64,000 nucleotides of DNA, from the NCBI RefSeq assembly GCF_001423885.1, contig NZ_LMPP01000004.1, positions 62,001 to 126,000 of the forward strand, given 5' to 3'. Shown here in pieces: positions 22,366 through 31,350 of this stretch (positions within the stretch are counted from its first letter, which is position 1; every line of letters starts with the position of its first letter). This stretch comes from Rathayibacter sp. Leaf185 (GTDB taxonomy: Bacteria > Actinomycetota > Actinomycetes > Actinomycetales > Microbacteriaceae). The notes beneath the pieces were generated by a model, which had not been told where the DNA came from, ran no database searches, and worked only from the letters and a program-made list of their open reading frames with translations. The translations under genes were made by a program, and so were the position numbers.

Positions 22366-23811
22366 ATGAGCGAATCCGTCAGCCTCCCGGCACTCGGAGA
22401 GAGTGTCACGGAAGGAACGGTCACCCGCTGGCTGAAGAACGTCGGGGACCGCGTCGAGGTCGACGAGCCCCTGCTCGAGGTCTCGACCGACAAGGTCGAC
22501 ACCGAGATCCCGTCGCCCGTGGCCGGTGTCATCGAGGAGATCCTCGTCCAGGAGGACGAGACCGTCGAGGTCGGTGCGGAGCTCGTGCGCATCGGCGACG
22601 GTTCGGGAGCCGCTGCCGCGGCCGAGCCCGAGGCTCCCGCGGAGGAGGCCCCCGAGGTCGCCGCCGCCGAGACCGAGCCCACCGAGGTCGAGACCCCCTC
22701 GGTCGACTCCGACAGCGAGGAGGAGGCCCCCGCGCCCGCCGAGCCCGAGCCTGCTCCCGCCGCGGAGAAGCCCGCGCCCGAGGTCTCCGCTCCTGCGCCG
22801 TCCACCCCGGCTCCGGCCGCGGCCGCACCGGCGCCCGCCGCTTCGGCTGCGCCGGCACCCGCGACGACTCCCGAGCCGACCGACTCGAACCCCGGCTACG
22901 TCACGCCGCTCGTCCGCAAGCTCGCGAGCGAGCACGGCATCGATCTGACGACCCTCACCGGCACCGGAGTCGGCGGTCGCATCCGCAAGCAGGACGTGCT
23001 CGACGCCGTCGAGGCCGCGAAGTCGGCCCCTGCTCCCGTCTCGGCTCCGGCCGCCGCGGCGGCGAAGGCCGCGCGCACGCCGCTCGAGACCTCGCCCCTG
23101 CGCGGAACCACGCAGCCGATGTCGCGTCTGCGCAAGGTGCTCGCCCAGCGCGCCGTCGAGTCGATGCAGTCGACTGCTCAGCTCACCTCGGTGGTCGAGG
23201 TCGACGTCACCGCCGTGGCCCGCTTCCGCGACTCGGTCAAGAAGAGCTTCCAGGAGAAGACCGGCGCCAAGCTGTCCTTCCTCCCGTTCTTCGCGCTCGC
23301 TGCCGCCGAGGCGCTGAAGGCCTACCCGGTCATCAACTCCACGCTCGACGGCGACTCGATCGTCTACCCCGACCACGAGAACATCAGCATCGCGGTCGAC
23401 ACCGAGCGCGGACTCCTGACGCCCGTCCTGAAGAACGCCGCGGACCTCTCGCTCGCGCAGATCGCCTCCACCATCGGCGACCTCGCGGAGCGCACCCGCA
23501 ACAACAAGCTGAAGCCCGACGAGCTCGCCGGCGGCACCTTCACGCTGACCAACACCGGCTCGCGCGGCGCGCTGTTCGACACCCCCGTCGTCTTCCTGCC
23601 GCAGACCGCCATCCTCGGGACCGGCATCGTCTCGAAGAAGCCGGCCGTCGTGCAGGTCGACGGCCAGGACGCCATCGCGATCCGCTCCACCGTCTATCTC
23701 GCGCTGTCGTACGACCACCGCACGGTCGACGGTGCCGACGCCGCCCGCTTCCTGGTGGCCATCAAGGAGCGCCTCGAGGAGGGCTCGTTCGAGAACGACC
23801 TCGGCATCTGA
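22366..23811 (+). CDS. sucB: 2-oxoacid dehydrogenase E2 (dihydrolipoamide acyltransferase)
   Basis: 481-aa E2 core subunit. A single N-terminal lipoyl domain (residues 1-78) has the lipoylated Lys43 in [12 protein letters not shown] long Ala/Pro/Glu-rich linker follows (about 80-175), then the E3-binding domain ([17 protein letters not shown]) and the catalytic domain with [14 protein letters not shown] near the end. The gene is usually named sucB, but in actinobacteria one E2 commonly serves both the pyruvate and 2-oxoglutarate complexes, so the substrate is not certain. AAGGAG lies 8-9 nt before the ATG. Confidence 0.93.
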   Translation: MSESVSLPALGESVTEGTVTRWLKNVGDRVEVDEPLLEVSTDKVDTEIPSPVAGVIEEILVQEDETVEVGAELVRIGDGSGAAAAAEPEAPAEEAPEVAAAETEPTEVETPSVDSDSEEEAPAPAEPEPAPAAEKPAPEVSAPAPSTPAPAAAAPAPAASAAPAPATTPEPTDSNPGYVTPLVRKLASEHGIDLTTLTGTGVGGRIRKQDVLDAVEAAKSAPAPVSAPAAAAAKAARTPLETSPLRGTTQPMSRLRKVLAQRAVESMQSTAQLTSVVEVDVTAVARFRDSVKKSFQEKTGAKLSFLPFFALAAAEALKAYPVINSTLDGDSIVYPDHENISIAVDTERGLLTPVLKNAADLSLAQIASTIGDLAERTRNNKLKPDELAGGTFTLTNTGSRGALFDTPVVFLPQTAILGTGIVSKKPAVVQVDGQDAIAIRSTVYLALSYDHRTVDGADAARFLVAIKERLEEGSFENDLGI

Positions 23812-23835
23812 CGCCGCCTCCGCCAGTGACTCCCT

Positions 23836-25122
23836 CTAGGGAGGATCACGGGCGAAGACGTCGCGGATGAGCCAGCCGGCCTCCGTCCTGATGATCAGGA
23901 CGGAGGCCGCTGTCGTTCCCGCCTCCGACTCGAGGGAGACGAGCGCCGAGCCGCCGTTCTCGTCGGCGACGACCGTCCGGACCGCCGGCCGGTCGGGGAG
24001 GAGGGCATCGAAGCGCTCGACCCCGCCCGAGCGGAGCGGCGAGTCGCCCGTCGTCAGTGCGGTCAGGCACTTCGGGCTGGAGGCCGCGCACGCGGCAGCT
24101 GTCGACACCAGCTCCGCTGCTGCCGACTCGGGCGACGCTTCGGCGTCGGGGGTCGTCGGCTCCGGAGCGGGGAGAGCCGTCGACGCGGTCACCCGTGGAG
24201 CGGACGACGGGTCGGGCGCGGGACCGGCGCTCACGGCGGACGCCACGACTGCTCCGGTGATGATCACCGCCGCGGCGGCGAGCGGTCCGCGTCGTGACCT
24301 CGCTGCGCCGAGGAGCCGCGCCTGCCAGCCGTCCAGCGGATGCGCGCGGCGGTGACGCCCCGGCGACTCCGGTGCGGGCTCCTCGTGCTCTGCTCGCCGA
24401 CGACGTGCGGCGGTCGGAAGTCTCCCCCGTCGCAGCGGTGAGAGCCGTCGTGCCCATGGTCCGGCGGGCCCGGGCCCCGTTCCCGGAGTCTCCGCCGCCA
24501 ACGGCTCCGCGAACAGCAGGTCCCCTACCGGCAGCGGGGACGCCGCGCGATACAGGAACGCCTCGAGCGCCCCCAGATCGGCACCCTCCGCCGGCGGACC
24601 GAGCCGATCGCTGCACCGTTCGGCACACCGCGCGATGAGCGATCGGAGTGCCTCTGCAGGGCTCTCGTCCGACTCCGTGAGGTCGGCGATGAGCACGACG
24701 GGCGATCCGTCGCGCGTCAGGCCGACTCCACCGGCTCCGACCACGAGATCGACGCCGGTCACGGCCGCCTCGCGGACCGCCTCGACGACCGGGCCGAGGA
24801 CCGTGACGACGACTCCGGCCGAGAGGGGCTCGTGCGAGGCGAGGATCGTCTCGAGTGTGGTGACCACGGGCGGCGTCGTCACCAGGACGAGACCGTCGCG
24901 CACCACTGCGGCGTCGACGAGCGACTCGCGGTGCGCGTGAGGCGCGAGCCGCGCGAGGGGGCCGCGCAGCACCTCCGTCGCCCGCTCCCTCGGCACCAGC
25001 AGCGCAGACAGCTCCGCACCCTCGCTCCCGACGACCAGCGCACCCCGCGGAGTCGTGCCGACGACCTCGAAGCCGCCGAGCTGCGCTGTCCCGCGCTCCT
25101 GCGTCGCTCCGCTCGATCCCAT
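23836..25122 (-). CDS. Membrane protein with degenerate kinase-like N-terminal domain
   Basis: 428-aa protein of no named family that I recognise. Residues about 15-150 read like a Ser/Thr protein-kinase hinge and C-lobe without catalytic residues: a TLETILASHEPLSAGVVVTVL segment, a helix (GPVVEAVREAAVTG) and GVGLTRDGSPVVLIADL where active relatives have HGD...PxNVLL...DLG. A basic, disordered stretch (225-280) precedes one transmembrane helix (about 281-300) and a Pro-rich linker. A 100-aa C-terminal extracytoplasmic domain has two cysteines (ACAASSPKCL). Convergent with sucB and divergent from DUF4191. ATG 25122 is the likely start; a second ATG lies 4 nt upstream out of frame. Confidence 0.7.
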   Translation of the reverse strand: MGSSGATQERGTAQLGGFEVVGTTPRGALVVGSEGAELSALLVPRERATEVLRGPLARLAPHAHRESLVDAAVVRDGLVLVTTPPVVTTLETILASHEPLSAGVVVTVLGPVVEAVREAAVTGVDLVVGAGGVGLTRDGSPVVLIADLTESDESPAEALRSLIARCAERCSDRLGPPAEGADLGALEAFLYRAASPLPVGDLLFAEPLAAETPGTGPGPAGPWARRLSPLRRGRLPTAARRRRAEHEEPAPESPGRHRRAHPLDGWQARLLGAARSRRGPLAAAAVIITGAVVASAVSAGPAPDPSSAPRVTASTALPAPEPTTPDAEASPESAAAELVSTAAACAASSPKCLTALTTGDSPLRSGGVERFDALLPDRPAVRTVVADENGGSALVSLESEAGTTAASVLIIRTEAGWLIRDVFARDPP

Positions 25123-25266
25123 GCATCGAGACTGGACGAGCGGGGCACCCCGCGGGGGCAGCGAATCCCGCGTCTGTGGACGGATCGGCGGAGACGGAGC
25201 CTGAGGAGGACGTCCGATCCCGGGGATCGGTCCCCCGCCGCGGGTCCGCTCGGTATCCTTGACCCC

Positions 25267-25977
25267 ATGGCACGCAGCACGGAACCGTCGACGAAGGCGG
25301 TCAAGGAACCCGGACGTCTCAAGCAGATGTGGCAGGTGTTCCAGATGACCCGCCGCTACGACAGCAGCGCGGTCTGGATCATCCTCCTCGCTGCTCTCCT
25401 GCCGGTGCTCGTCGGCGTCCTCCTCGGGGTCCTGCTCGGTGACGGCAACGGCTTCGTCATCGCACTCTGGGTGCTCGTCGGCGTGATGGCGGGCCTGGTC
25501 GCCGGCCTCGCGGTCCTCTCGCGTCGCGCCGAGCGCGCGGCCTACGGGCAGATCGCCGGACAGCCCGGGGCCGTCGGAGCAGTGCTCCGCAGCGGGCTCC
25601 GCGGCTCCTGGACCGGCGGCGAGATGCCGGTGGCCGTCAACGGCAAGACGCAGGACGCCGTGTACCGCGCCGTCGGTCGAGGTGGTGTCGTCCTGATCGC
25701 GGAGGGTCCCTCCGGCCGCACGAAGCGCATGCTCGACGACGAGCGCCGCAAGGTGACCCGCATCCTCCCGAACGTCCCGGTGACGTTCGTGCACGTGGGC
25801 CCCGATGCCGACGCGGTGCCGCTGCACAAGGTGCCGCGAACTCTCGCCAAGACCAAGAAGGCTCTGACGAAGGCCGAGATCCTGGCCGTCAAGAACCGTC
25901 TGGCGTCGTTGAACACCTCGTTGCCGATCCCGAAGGGCGTCGACCCGTTCAAGGTGCGCCCGCAGCGCTCCCGCTGA
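25267..25977 (+). CDS. DUF4191 domain-containing membrane protein
   Basis: 236-aa protein with two transmembrane helices (about residues 36-56 and 60-82), a basic N-terminus and a cytosolic C-terminal domain (VAVNGKTQDAVYRAVGRGGVVLIAEG). It matches actinobacterial DUF4191, commonly found between lipoylation/E2 genes and glnA, as here. TATCCT ends 7 nt before the ATG, so it is likely leaderless. Function is unknown. Confidence 0.88.
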   Translation: MARSTEPSTKAVKEPGRLKQMWQVFQMTRRYDSSAVWIILLAALLPVLVGVLLGVLLGDGNGFVIALWVLVGVMAGLVAGLAVLSRRAERAAYGQIAGQPGAVGAVLRSGLRGSWTGGEMPVAVNGKTQDAVYRAVGRGGVVLIAEGPSGRTKRMLDDERRKVTRILPNVPVTFVHVGPDADAVPLHKVPRTLAKTKKALTKAEILAVKNRLASLNTSLPIPKGVDPFKVRPQRSR

Positions 25978-25986
25978 CGACCTGAC

Positions 25987-26019
25987 GAAGAGCCCGCGCC
26001 GTGACGGCGCGGGCTCTTC
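25987..26019. terminator. Bidirectional terminator between DUF4191 and RDD genes
   Basis: Perfect 15-bp stem (GAAGAGCCCGCGCCG) with a 3-nt loop, in the gap between two convergent genes. Confidence 0.85.
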
Positions 26020-26077
26020 GCTGCCCGCTCGCAGTGCGGTGGCCGAACCTGTGCGGCGCAGGGGCCGCGCCACGGGA

Positions 26078-26500
26078 TCAGTAGCGGACGAGCACCGTCC
26101 CGGCGACCTTGTCGTGGAAGCCGCGCTGATCCGAGTCCCAGACGAGGGCCGGCACGAGGATCGCGAGCAGAATCGAGCGCACCAGGGGCCGCCACACTCC
26201 GACCCAGCCGCCGCCGAGCCGGATGACGCGCATCCCGAGCAGGCGGTGCCCGATGCTCCCCCCGATCGTCGGGATGAACACGGCCTGCAGAACGATGAAG
26301 AGGATCAGACTCGCCCAGCGGTCGTAGCCGAAGAACGCCAGCGACAGCAGCGCCGGCACGACCAGGTCGACGGCGAGGGCAGCGGATCTCCGCCCCACCC
26401 GCCCGACCGACATCCGGCCCCGCTCCGGCAGTCCGAGTCGCTCCCCCGGCCACGAGCTCGGGCCGACGTCGGCGAAGGTCCTGGGAGTGGTTCCTGGCAT
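26078..26500 (-). CDS. RDD family membrane protein
   Basis: 140-aa protein with an RDD domain: VGRRSAALAVDLVVPALLSL opens the first membrane segment, IVLQAVFIPTIGGSIGHRLLG the second, then a third near RSILLAILVPALVW. In actinobacteria an RDD protein commonly sits next to glnA; its function is unknown. TAGGAT 6 nt before the ATG (26507-26512) suggests leaderless transcription. Divergent from glnA across its GlnR operator. Confidence 0.88.
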   Translation of the reverse strand: MPGTTPRTFADVGPSSWPGERLGLPERGRMSVGRVGRRSAALAVDLVVPALLSLAFFGYDRWASLILFIVLQAVFIPTIGGSIGHRLLGMRVIRLGGGWVGVWRPLVRSILLAILVPALVWDSDQRGFHDKVAGTVLVRY

Positions 26501-26569
26501 CCCCCGATCCTATCCGCGGCGTGCCGTGGCTGATCGGGAGGGTGCCGTGAGCCGCGCCGTCGCCCCTCC

Positions 26570-26607
26570 GTAACATGCCGGAAACAATGGGGACACAGGA
26601 GGGAAAC
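26570..26607 (+). promoter_or_regulatory. Double GlnR box upstream of glnA
   Basis: Four half-sites with exact 6-nt spacers: GTAAC (26570), GAAAC (26581), GACAC (26592) and GAAAC (26603). This is the gTnAC-n6-GaAAC-n6-gTnAC-n6-GaAAC pattern known for actinobacterial GlnR, with one mismatch in the third half-site. It ends 65 bp before the glnA start and implies nitrogen-responsive control. A 6-bp hairpin (26624-26639) follows in the leader. Confidence 0.85.
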
Positions 26608-26672
26608 CCCCTGTCACTACCCTGGGACGGCTGCGTCCCGCAGCAACCCGTTATGCCATTGGAGACCTTTGC

Positions 26673-28097
26673 ATGTTTAAAGATTCTTCCGAGGTGCTCA
26701 AGTTCATCAAGGACACGGACGTCAAGTTCCTCGACATCCGGTTCACCGATCTTCCCGGTGTCCAGCAGCACTTCAACATCCCCGCATCGACCGTGGACGA
26801 GGAGTTCTTCTCCGTCGGCCAGCTGTTCGACGGGTCGTCCATCCGCGGATTCGCGAACATCCACGAGTCGGACATGCAGCTGATCCCCGATGTGACGACG
26901 GCCTACGTGGACCCGTTCCGCGTCGAGCGCACGCTCATCCTGGTGTTCGACATCTACAACCCGCGCAACGGCGAGATCTACTCGAAGGACCCTCGCCAGG
27001 TCGCCAAGAAGGCCGAGAAGTACCTCGCCTCCACCGGCATCGCCGACACCGCGTTCTTCGCCCCCGAGGCGGAGTTCTACATCTTCGACGACGTCCGCTA
27101 CGAGGTCACGCAGAACGCCGCGTTCCACGTCGTCGACTCGGTCGAGGGAGCCTGGAACTCGGGCCGCGTCGAAGAGGGCGGCAACCTCGGCAACAAGACG
27201 CCCTACAAGGGCGGCTACTTCCCCGTCTCGCCGGTCGACAAGACCGCCGACCTCCGCGACGACATCTGCCTCAAGCTGATCGACGCCGGCCTCATCCTCG
27301 AGCGCTCGCACCACGAGGTGGGCACCGGCGGGCAGCAGGAGATCAACTACCGCTTCGACACGATGGTCCACTCGGCGGACGACATCCTGAAGTTCAAGTA
27401 CATCGTCAAGAACACGGCCGAGCAGTGGGGCAAGACCGCCACGTTCATGCCCAAGCCCCTCTTCGGAGACAACGGCTCGGGCATGCACACCCACCAGTCG
27501 CTCTGGAACGACGGCAAGCCGCTGTTCTACGATGAGAACGGCTACGGCGGCCTCTCGGACATCGCCCGCTGGTACATCGGCGGCCTGCTCAAGCACGCCC
27601 CCGCCGTCCTCGCGTTCACGAACCCGACGGTCAACTCGTACCACCGACTGATCCCGGGCTTTGAGGCTCCGGTCAACCTGGTCTACTCGGCCGGCAACCG
27701 TTCCGCGTCGATCCGCATCCCGATCACGGGTACGAACCCCAAGGCCAAGCGCATCGAGTTCCGCGCACCCGACGCCTCGGGCAACCCGTACCTCGCGTTC
27801 GCCGCGCAGCTCATGGCGGGCCTCGACGGCATCAAGAACCGCATCGAGCCGCACGAGCCCGTCGACAAGGACCTGTACGAGCTCCCCCCGGAGGAGGCCA
27901 AGCTCATCCCGCAGGTGCCCGCGACCCTCGAGGAGGCCCTGGCCGCCCTCGAGGCCGACCACGACTTCCTGCTGCAGGGCGGCGTGTTCACCCAGGAGCT
28001 CGTCGACACCTGGATCGACTACAAGCGCGAGAAGGAGATCAAGCCGCTCGCCCAGCGTCCGCACCCCTTCGAGTTCGAGCTGTACTACGGCGTCTAG
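26673..28097 (+). CDS. glnA: Glutamine synthetase type I (GlnA1)
   Basis: 474-aa dodecameric enzyme making glutamine from glutamate, ammonia and ATP. Conserved blocks are [36 protein letters not shown]-type [21 protein letters not shown] and [14 protein letters not shown]. The adenylylation site is Tyr402 in [10 protein letters not shown], so GlnE can control it. Expression is probably under GlnR. The last codons (FELYYGV) and TAG stop now come from the integrated element: the 19-bp att core spans 28072-28090, and the original 3' end lies at 37683-37709. Confidence 0.97.
   Translation: MFKDSSEVLKFIKDTDVKFLDIRFTDLPGVQQHFNIPASTVDEEFFSVGQLFDGSSIRGFANIHESDMQLIPDVTTAYVDPFRVERTLILVFDIYNPRNGEIYSKDPRQVAKKAEKYLASTGIADTAFFAPEAEFYIFDDVRYEVTQNAAFHVVDSVEGAWNSGRVEEGGNLGNKTPYKGGYFPVSPVDKTADLRDDICLKLIDAGLILERSHHEVGTGGQQEINYRFDTMVHSADDILKFKYIVKNTAEQWGKTATFMPKPLFGDNGSGMHTHQSLWNDGKPLFYDENGYGGLSDIARWYIGGLLKHAPAVLAFTNPTVNSYHRLIPGFEAPVNLVYSAGNRSASIRIPITGTNPKAKRIEFRAPDASGNPYLAFAAQLMAGLDGIKNRIEPHEPVDKDLYELPPEEAKLIPQVPATLEEALAALEADHDFLLQGGVFTQELVDTWIDYKREKEIKPLAQRPHPFEFELYYGV
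28072..28090 (+). repeat. attL core (19-bp direct repeat, left copy)
   Basis: Identical over 19 bp to 37683-37701, then one mismatch (C versus G) and four more matching bases. It encodes the FELYYG end of glnA. Confidence 0.92.
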
Positions 28098-29203
28098 CTA
28101 GAACCCGCGGAAGTAGCGGGGTTAGTCCGCAACGAGTCCGCACGAGCGGCCAGCACATGTGCAACGGCCGCTCGTGCGGACTCGTCTTTGTCGGGCCACA
28201 TGTGCCCGTAGGTGTCGAGCGTCGTCTTCGCGGACGAGTGCCGCAGGCGGGCCTGCACCACCTTCACGTCGAGGCCGGACGCGATCAGCAGCGACGCAAA
28301 GTAGTGCCGGCAATCGTGAATCCGGAAGCCCTCCGGCAGCCCGTCGATCTTCGCGCGAGCCGTCCGGAACTGCTCCTCGATCGTGTACGGCGCGACGGGT
28401 CGCCCGTAGGCGCCGACGACCAGGGTGCTACTCCCCCACTTTGCCGGGACCCGGTTCAGCTCGAGCGCGAGCTCGGGCGGGATCGGGATCGGGGTGCGCG
28501 ACATCTCCGTCTTGAGCGGCTCGGCCGGGTACTGGATCTCGGGTGAGATCACGCCACGCATGAAGTCGACGTCGACCGTGCGGAGAGCAGCGATCTCGGC
28601 GACGCGCAGGCCGGCGAACGCACCCAGGAGGATGACCGGCTTCATTCCCTCCGGCATCGCGTCGTACAGCGCCCAGATCTGCTCCGTCGTCGCGACGTAG
28701 GGACGTTGCTTCCCAGCGCCCGGCGACGTTCTCCTCGAGACCGGTGAGCGCGGCACGAGGCCGTCGTGCACCGCGTCGGAGAACAGGTGCGAGAGCCGCG
28801 CGTGCAGCGCGTAGACCGTCGAGTCCGCGAGCCCCTGTTCCTTGAGCGCCGCCGTCCAGGCCTTCACTTCTGACGGCCGGATGCTCGAGAGCGGGCGGGG
28901 CCCGAACGCCGCCCGGATGTGCGTGAGATGCGTCTTCGCCTGCCGCACGCTCGACGCCCTCTTCGTCGCGTAGCCGGCAATCCATCGGTCGCACCACTCG
29001 TCGACCGTCATCCGCGCCGTTTGCGGGTCGAGGTAGTCGCCCCGCACGACGGATGCCGTCACCGAGTCGAGCCAGTGCTGCGCCGACTCCGCTGGTGCTC
29101 GCGGGTTGTCCTTGTACCGGAAGTGCCGGGCGTGCTCCTTCCCGGCCGCGTCGCGGTAGCGGGCACGCCACTTCCCGTCAGGGCGCTTCTGAATGCTCGC
29201 CAT
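28094..29203 (-). CDS. int: Tyrosine-type site-specific integrase
   Basis: 369-aa phage-type integrase. The N-terminal arm-binding domain ([18 protein letters not shown], about 1-55) is followed by a SAM-like core-binding domain (64-150) and the catalytic domain. Visible active-site residues are R200 ([11 protein letters not shown]), K231, H296 and R299 (IHDCRH), H322 (LRHSS) and nucleophile Y332 (DTYGH). Its stop overlaps the glnA stop in CTAG inside the att region. The family recombines a short core shared between attP and the chromosomal gene end, which fits the glnA target. It is preceded and overlapped by 26 bp by the HTH regulator gene. Confidence 0.95.
   Translation of the reverse strand: MASIQKRPDGKWRARYRDAAGKEHARHFRYKDNPRAPAESAQHWLDSVTASVVRGDYLDPQTARMTVDEWCDRWIAGYATKRASSVRQAKTHLTHIRAAFGPRPLSSIRPSEVKAWTAALKEQGLADSTVYALHARLSHLFSDAVHDGLVPRSPVSRRTSPGAGKQRPYVATTEQIWALYDAMPEGMKPVILLGAFAGLRVAEIAALRTVDVDFMRGVISPEIQYPAEPLKTEMSRTPIPIPPELALELNRVPAKWGSSTLVVGAYGRPVAPYTIEEQFRTARAKIDGLPEGFRIHDCRHYFASLLIASGLDVKVVQARLRHSSAKTTLDTYGHMWPDKDESARAAVAHVLAARADSLRTNPATSAGSS
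28124..28142 (+). repeat. Left pair of candidate integrase arm-type sites
   Basis: AGTCCGCA occurs at 28124-28131 and 28135-28142, an 11-bp (one helical turn) period. The same octamer pair with the same 11-bp period and orientation is found near the right end (37560-37578). This is the geometry of integrase arm sites. Confidence 0.65.
28133..28184 (+). terminator. Element-supplied terminator for glnA, inside the int coding end
   Basis: 19-bp perfect stem (28133-28151 with 28166-28184) and a 14-nt loop, followed on the + strand by TCTTTG. It lies 35 bp after the new glnA stop codon, antisense within the last codons of the integrase gene. Confidence 0.75.
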
Positions 29204-29759
29204 CGGACTGCCAAGAGTTCAGTGCTTTGAAGAACACGGTGCCCGACACATCAGTGCCAGCGGTCTCGTCGAGCTTGCCGTAGAGCCGGTCACCAAGTTG
29301 CGACTCCACCTCTTCCTCTGACCGGATTCGCTCGAGAGTCGCTTTCACGCTTCTGACCGGCGAGTTGCCGACCCAGTCGAGCACGGACATTCCGACCCCA
29401 CTCTGTTCGTTGAGCGACGCGTTCCAAGCCGCCACCGCGAGATGAAATTGCGTATCAACGTACTCGCGGACAACGCGCTCAATCTCCGCGTTCGCCTCCG
29501 TCATCTTGTGCATCCATGCGCGGACGGTTGCGTCCGCTTCCGAGGAGAGCAGATCTTCTACAAAGCCGCGTCCGATCGCGCCGACGACGGCTTGGGCCTC
29601 CGAGAGACGAAGGGGTCGTTCGCCCCGCTCGACTGAGCCCACGGTCACATGGGTCCACTTCCAGCCGCGTTGCCTCATCTTCTCGGCGAGCTCTCGCTGC
29701 GTCATGTCGCCGCGCAGCTTGATCAGGTTCGAGCCGATTTGCTCGTCAGGGGTGGTCAT
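29178..29759 (-). CDS. Cro/CI-type HTH regulator of the element
   Basis: 193-aa protein. The N-terminal XRE-type HTH (residues 1-65: GSNLIKLRGDMTQRELAEKM, VTVGSVERGERPLRLSEAQAV) is followed by a helical domain of about 125 aa with no recognised family. Base composition is lower in GC than the flanks. Start ATG 29759 is chosen over 29768 because TAGCAT (29767-29772) lies exactly 7 nt upstream, as at other leaderless starts here. The position, leftward with int and divergent from xis, matches the master repressor of phage satellites and temperate phages. Confidence 0.85.
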   Translation of the reverse strand: MTTPDEQIGSNLIKLRGDMTQRELAEKMRQRGWKWTHVTVGSVERGERPLRLSEAQAVVGAIGRGFVEDLLSSEADATVRAWMHKMTEANAEIERVVREYVDTQFHLAVAAWNASLNEQSGVGMSVLDWVGNSPVRSVKATLERIRSEEEVESQLGDRLYGKLDETAGTDVSGTVFFKALNSWQSDGEHSEAP

Positions 29760-29884
29760 GAGGCTCATGCTACCGAATCTGACCGCGCCTGGTCGGGAAC
29801 GGTTGCAATACCAAGCCTGGTGTGATTAGGATCTGTCCAAGCCCGGTAGTGATCGGGAACCACCCCTCTCGAAAGAAGGACCTG
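29760..29884. promoter_or_regulatory. Divergent control region of the element
   Basis: Contains the leftward TAGCAT -10 (29767-29772) and a rightward candidate promoter TTGCAA-18-TAGGAT (29803-29832). Two related direct repeats, AAGCCTGGTGTGATTAGG (29813-29830) and AAGCCCGGTAGTGATCGGG (29839-29857), and a partial CCTGGTCGGGAAC (29788-29800) overlap these promoters and could be repressor operators. Confidence 0.6.
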
Positions 29885-30088
29885 TTGAGCACGTCCAACG
29901 CCGCTCCGGTCGGAGCGCTACTGACCCTCGCCGAGACCGCGGCCCGTCTTCGGAAGTCCGAGAAGCAGCTCCGCTGGATGCTTCACCGAGGCACCGCGCC
30001 GAAGTCGGCGCTCATCGGCGGACGCCGCATGTTCCGCGAATCGGACGTCGAGGCGTTCATCGACGCCGCGTTCGCGGAGGCGTCCTGA
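29885..30088 (+). CDS. xis: Excisionase-like MerR/HTH_17 DNA-binding protein
   Basis: 67-aa protein with a winged-helix excisionase motif: LLTLAETAARLRKSEKQLRWM and GGRRMFRESDVEAFIDAAF. The TTG start at 29885 (STSNAAPVG) follows AAGAAGGA at a short spacing; a GTG start 63 bp upstream would add a leader without similarity. The first gene of the rightward operon, as expected for a recombination directionality factor or early regulator. Confidence 0.8.
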   Translation: MSTSNAAPVGALLTLAETAARLRKSEKQLRWMLHRGTAPKSALIGGRRMFRESDVEAFIDAAFAEAS

Positions 30089-30165
30089 GCAAGAAGAAAG
30101 CCCCCGGTGTGTCCAGCACCGAGGGCAACCAGTCCGAACCCAACCACTACGAAGGAGAACCAGTA

Positions 30166-30540
30166 ATGAACCCGATCATCGCACAGACCGCCGTCCGACT
30201 CGCCGACCACATCGCCAGCGCTGCTTTGTTGCCAGTGCGGTGCTGGCGGTCGCGGAAGCTTTTCCACCTCGACCGGTCCCGCGCCGCCGCCGCTGCCCAC
30301 TGGGCCGGCACGAACACGATGTCCTTGGAAGCGCTCATCTCGCGACCCGGTGAGATCGGGATCGCCCTCCGCGCGCTCCGCGGCAGAGCCGGCCTCTCCC
30401 TCCCTCGCGCCGCTCGCGCCATCGGGGTGAACACCGGCACGTTGTTCGGCATCGAGCACGGCTACATGTCGTTGTTGACCATCAACACGTTGTTGGCGGC
30501 TTCGTGCCTCTACGCCGACGCGTTGGGGGTGGCGCGATGA
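30166..30540 (+). CDS. XRE-like HTH protein
   Basis: 124-aa protein starting after GAAGGAG (8 nt before the ATG). The C-terminal half is an HTH (ALRGRAGLSLPRAARAIGVN, TLFGIEHGYMSLLTINTLL). The N-terminal half has a basic, aromatic stretch (RCWRSRKLFHLDRSRAAAAAHW) of unknown role. It may be a second regulator of the lytic-like operon. A GC-rich hairpin (about 30101-30127) lies upstream. The stop overlaps the next start in ATGA. Confidence 0.7.
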   Translation: MNPIIAQTAVRLADHIASAALLPVRCWRSRKLFHLDRSRAAAAAHWAGTNTMSLEALISRPGEIGIALRALRGRAGLSLPRAARAIGVNTGTLFGIEHGYMSLLTINTLLAASCLYADALGVAR

Positions 30541-30761
30541 CAACGACGGTGACGGCCACGGGCGGCGAGACGATCCGCGCCTCGACCCGCTCGAGCACGA
30601 CCGGCACGCAGGAGGTCGTCCTCTGGACGAAGCGCGCGACCGTCGCGCTCACGCCAGACGAGGCCCGGGCGGTCGGCGTCGCTCTCCTCGACCAGGCGCT
30701 CCGCGCCGAGCGAGCAACCGACGACGACTGGCCCGATGAGGACTTGGAGCCGCCGTGCTGA
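30537..30761 (+). CDS. Small hypothetical protein of the element
   Basis: 74 aa, unrecognised. Thr/Ser-rich N-terminus, then VVLWTKRATVALTPDEARAV, which looks like a strand followed by a helix, and an acidic tail (DDDWPDEDLEPPC). The start overlaps the upstream stop and the end overlaps the next start, so it is translated within the operon. Confidence 0.6.
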   Translation: MTTTVTATGGETIRASTRSSTTGTQEVVLWTKRATVALTPDEARAVGVALLDQALRAERATDDDWPDEDLEPPC

Positions 30762-31348
30762 ACGACGAGATCGTGGTGCTCGACATGAGCATTGCCGAGG
30801 TGAAGAGCGCGGTGATGAAGCTCGGGCTGCTACGCGACGGCATCGAGGGGCAGTTCGCGAAGTACATCGAAGTCGTCTCGTCGCTGTACGAACGGCGGGC
30901 ATGGATCGCTGCCGGCGTTCCGTCCTGGGAGGAGTTCGTGCAGCAGCACGACATCCTCGTGAGCTTGCCGCAGCAGGACCGGCAGGCGATCTCGGTCGCG
31001 CTGTCCGAGGGCGGTATGAGCACGCGGGCCATCGCGGCGACCCAGGGCGTCAGCCACGTCACCATCGGCAAGGACATCTCCGCTGCGAGTGGTAACCCGG
31101 TTACCACGCCGCCCGAACGGAAAGGGCGCCGTGGGTCCCTCCCCGACAGCTTCCGTAGCGCCATGTACGAGCTCGACCGGGTCGTCGCCCGAGTAGAACG
31201 GCTCGTCGCTTGCGATCGGTTCGCCCCGAATAGGGCCGCTCTTCGCGACGACTACTCGCGGCGCGTGCTGGATCTCGAGTCGCGGCTCGACGAGATCTAC
31301 TCCGAGCTCGCACCGCCTCGCTCCTACGACGACGAGGAGGTGGATTAA
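30755..31348 (+). CDS. HTH-containing hypothetical protein (possible replication or regulatory protein)
   Basis: 197-aa protein starting at GTG inside the preceding gene's end. A helical N-terminus (KLGLLRDGIEGQFAKYIEVV, residues 18-40) is followed by LPQQDRQAISVALSEGGMSTRAIAATQGVSHVTIGKDI in two parts: a linker helix and a clear helix-turn-helix (about residues 82-108) of the ParB/sigma-4 type. The C-terminus is a predicted coiled coil with a DDEEVD tail. Similar HTH proteins occur early in actinophage and island operons. Function is not assigned. Confidence 0.65.
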   Translation: MLNDEIVVLDMSIAEVKSAVMKLGLLRDGIEGQFAKYIEVVSSLYERRAWIAAGVPSWEEFVQQHDILVSLPQQDRQAISVALSEGGMSTRAIAATQGVSHVTIGKDISAASGNPVTTPPERKGRRGSLPDSFRSAMYELDRVVARVERLVACDRFAPNRAALRDDYSRRVLDLESRLDEIYSELAPPRSYDDEEVD

Positions 31349-31350
31349 GA

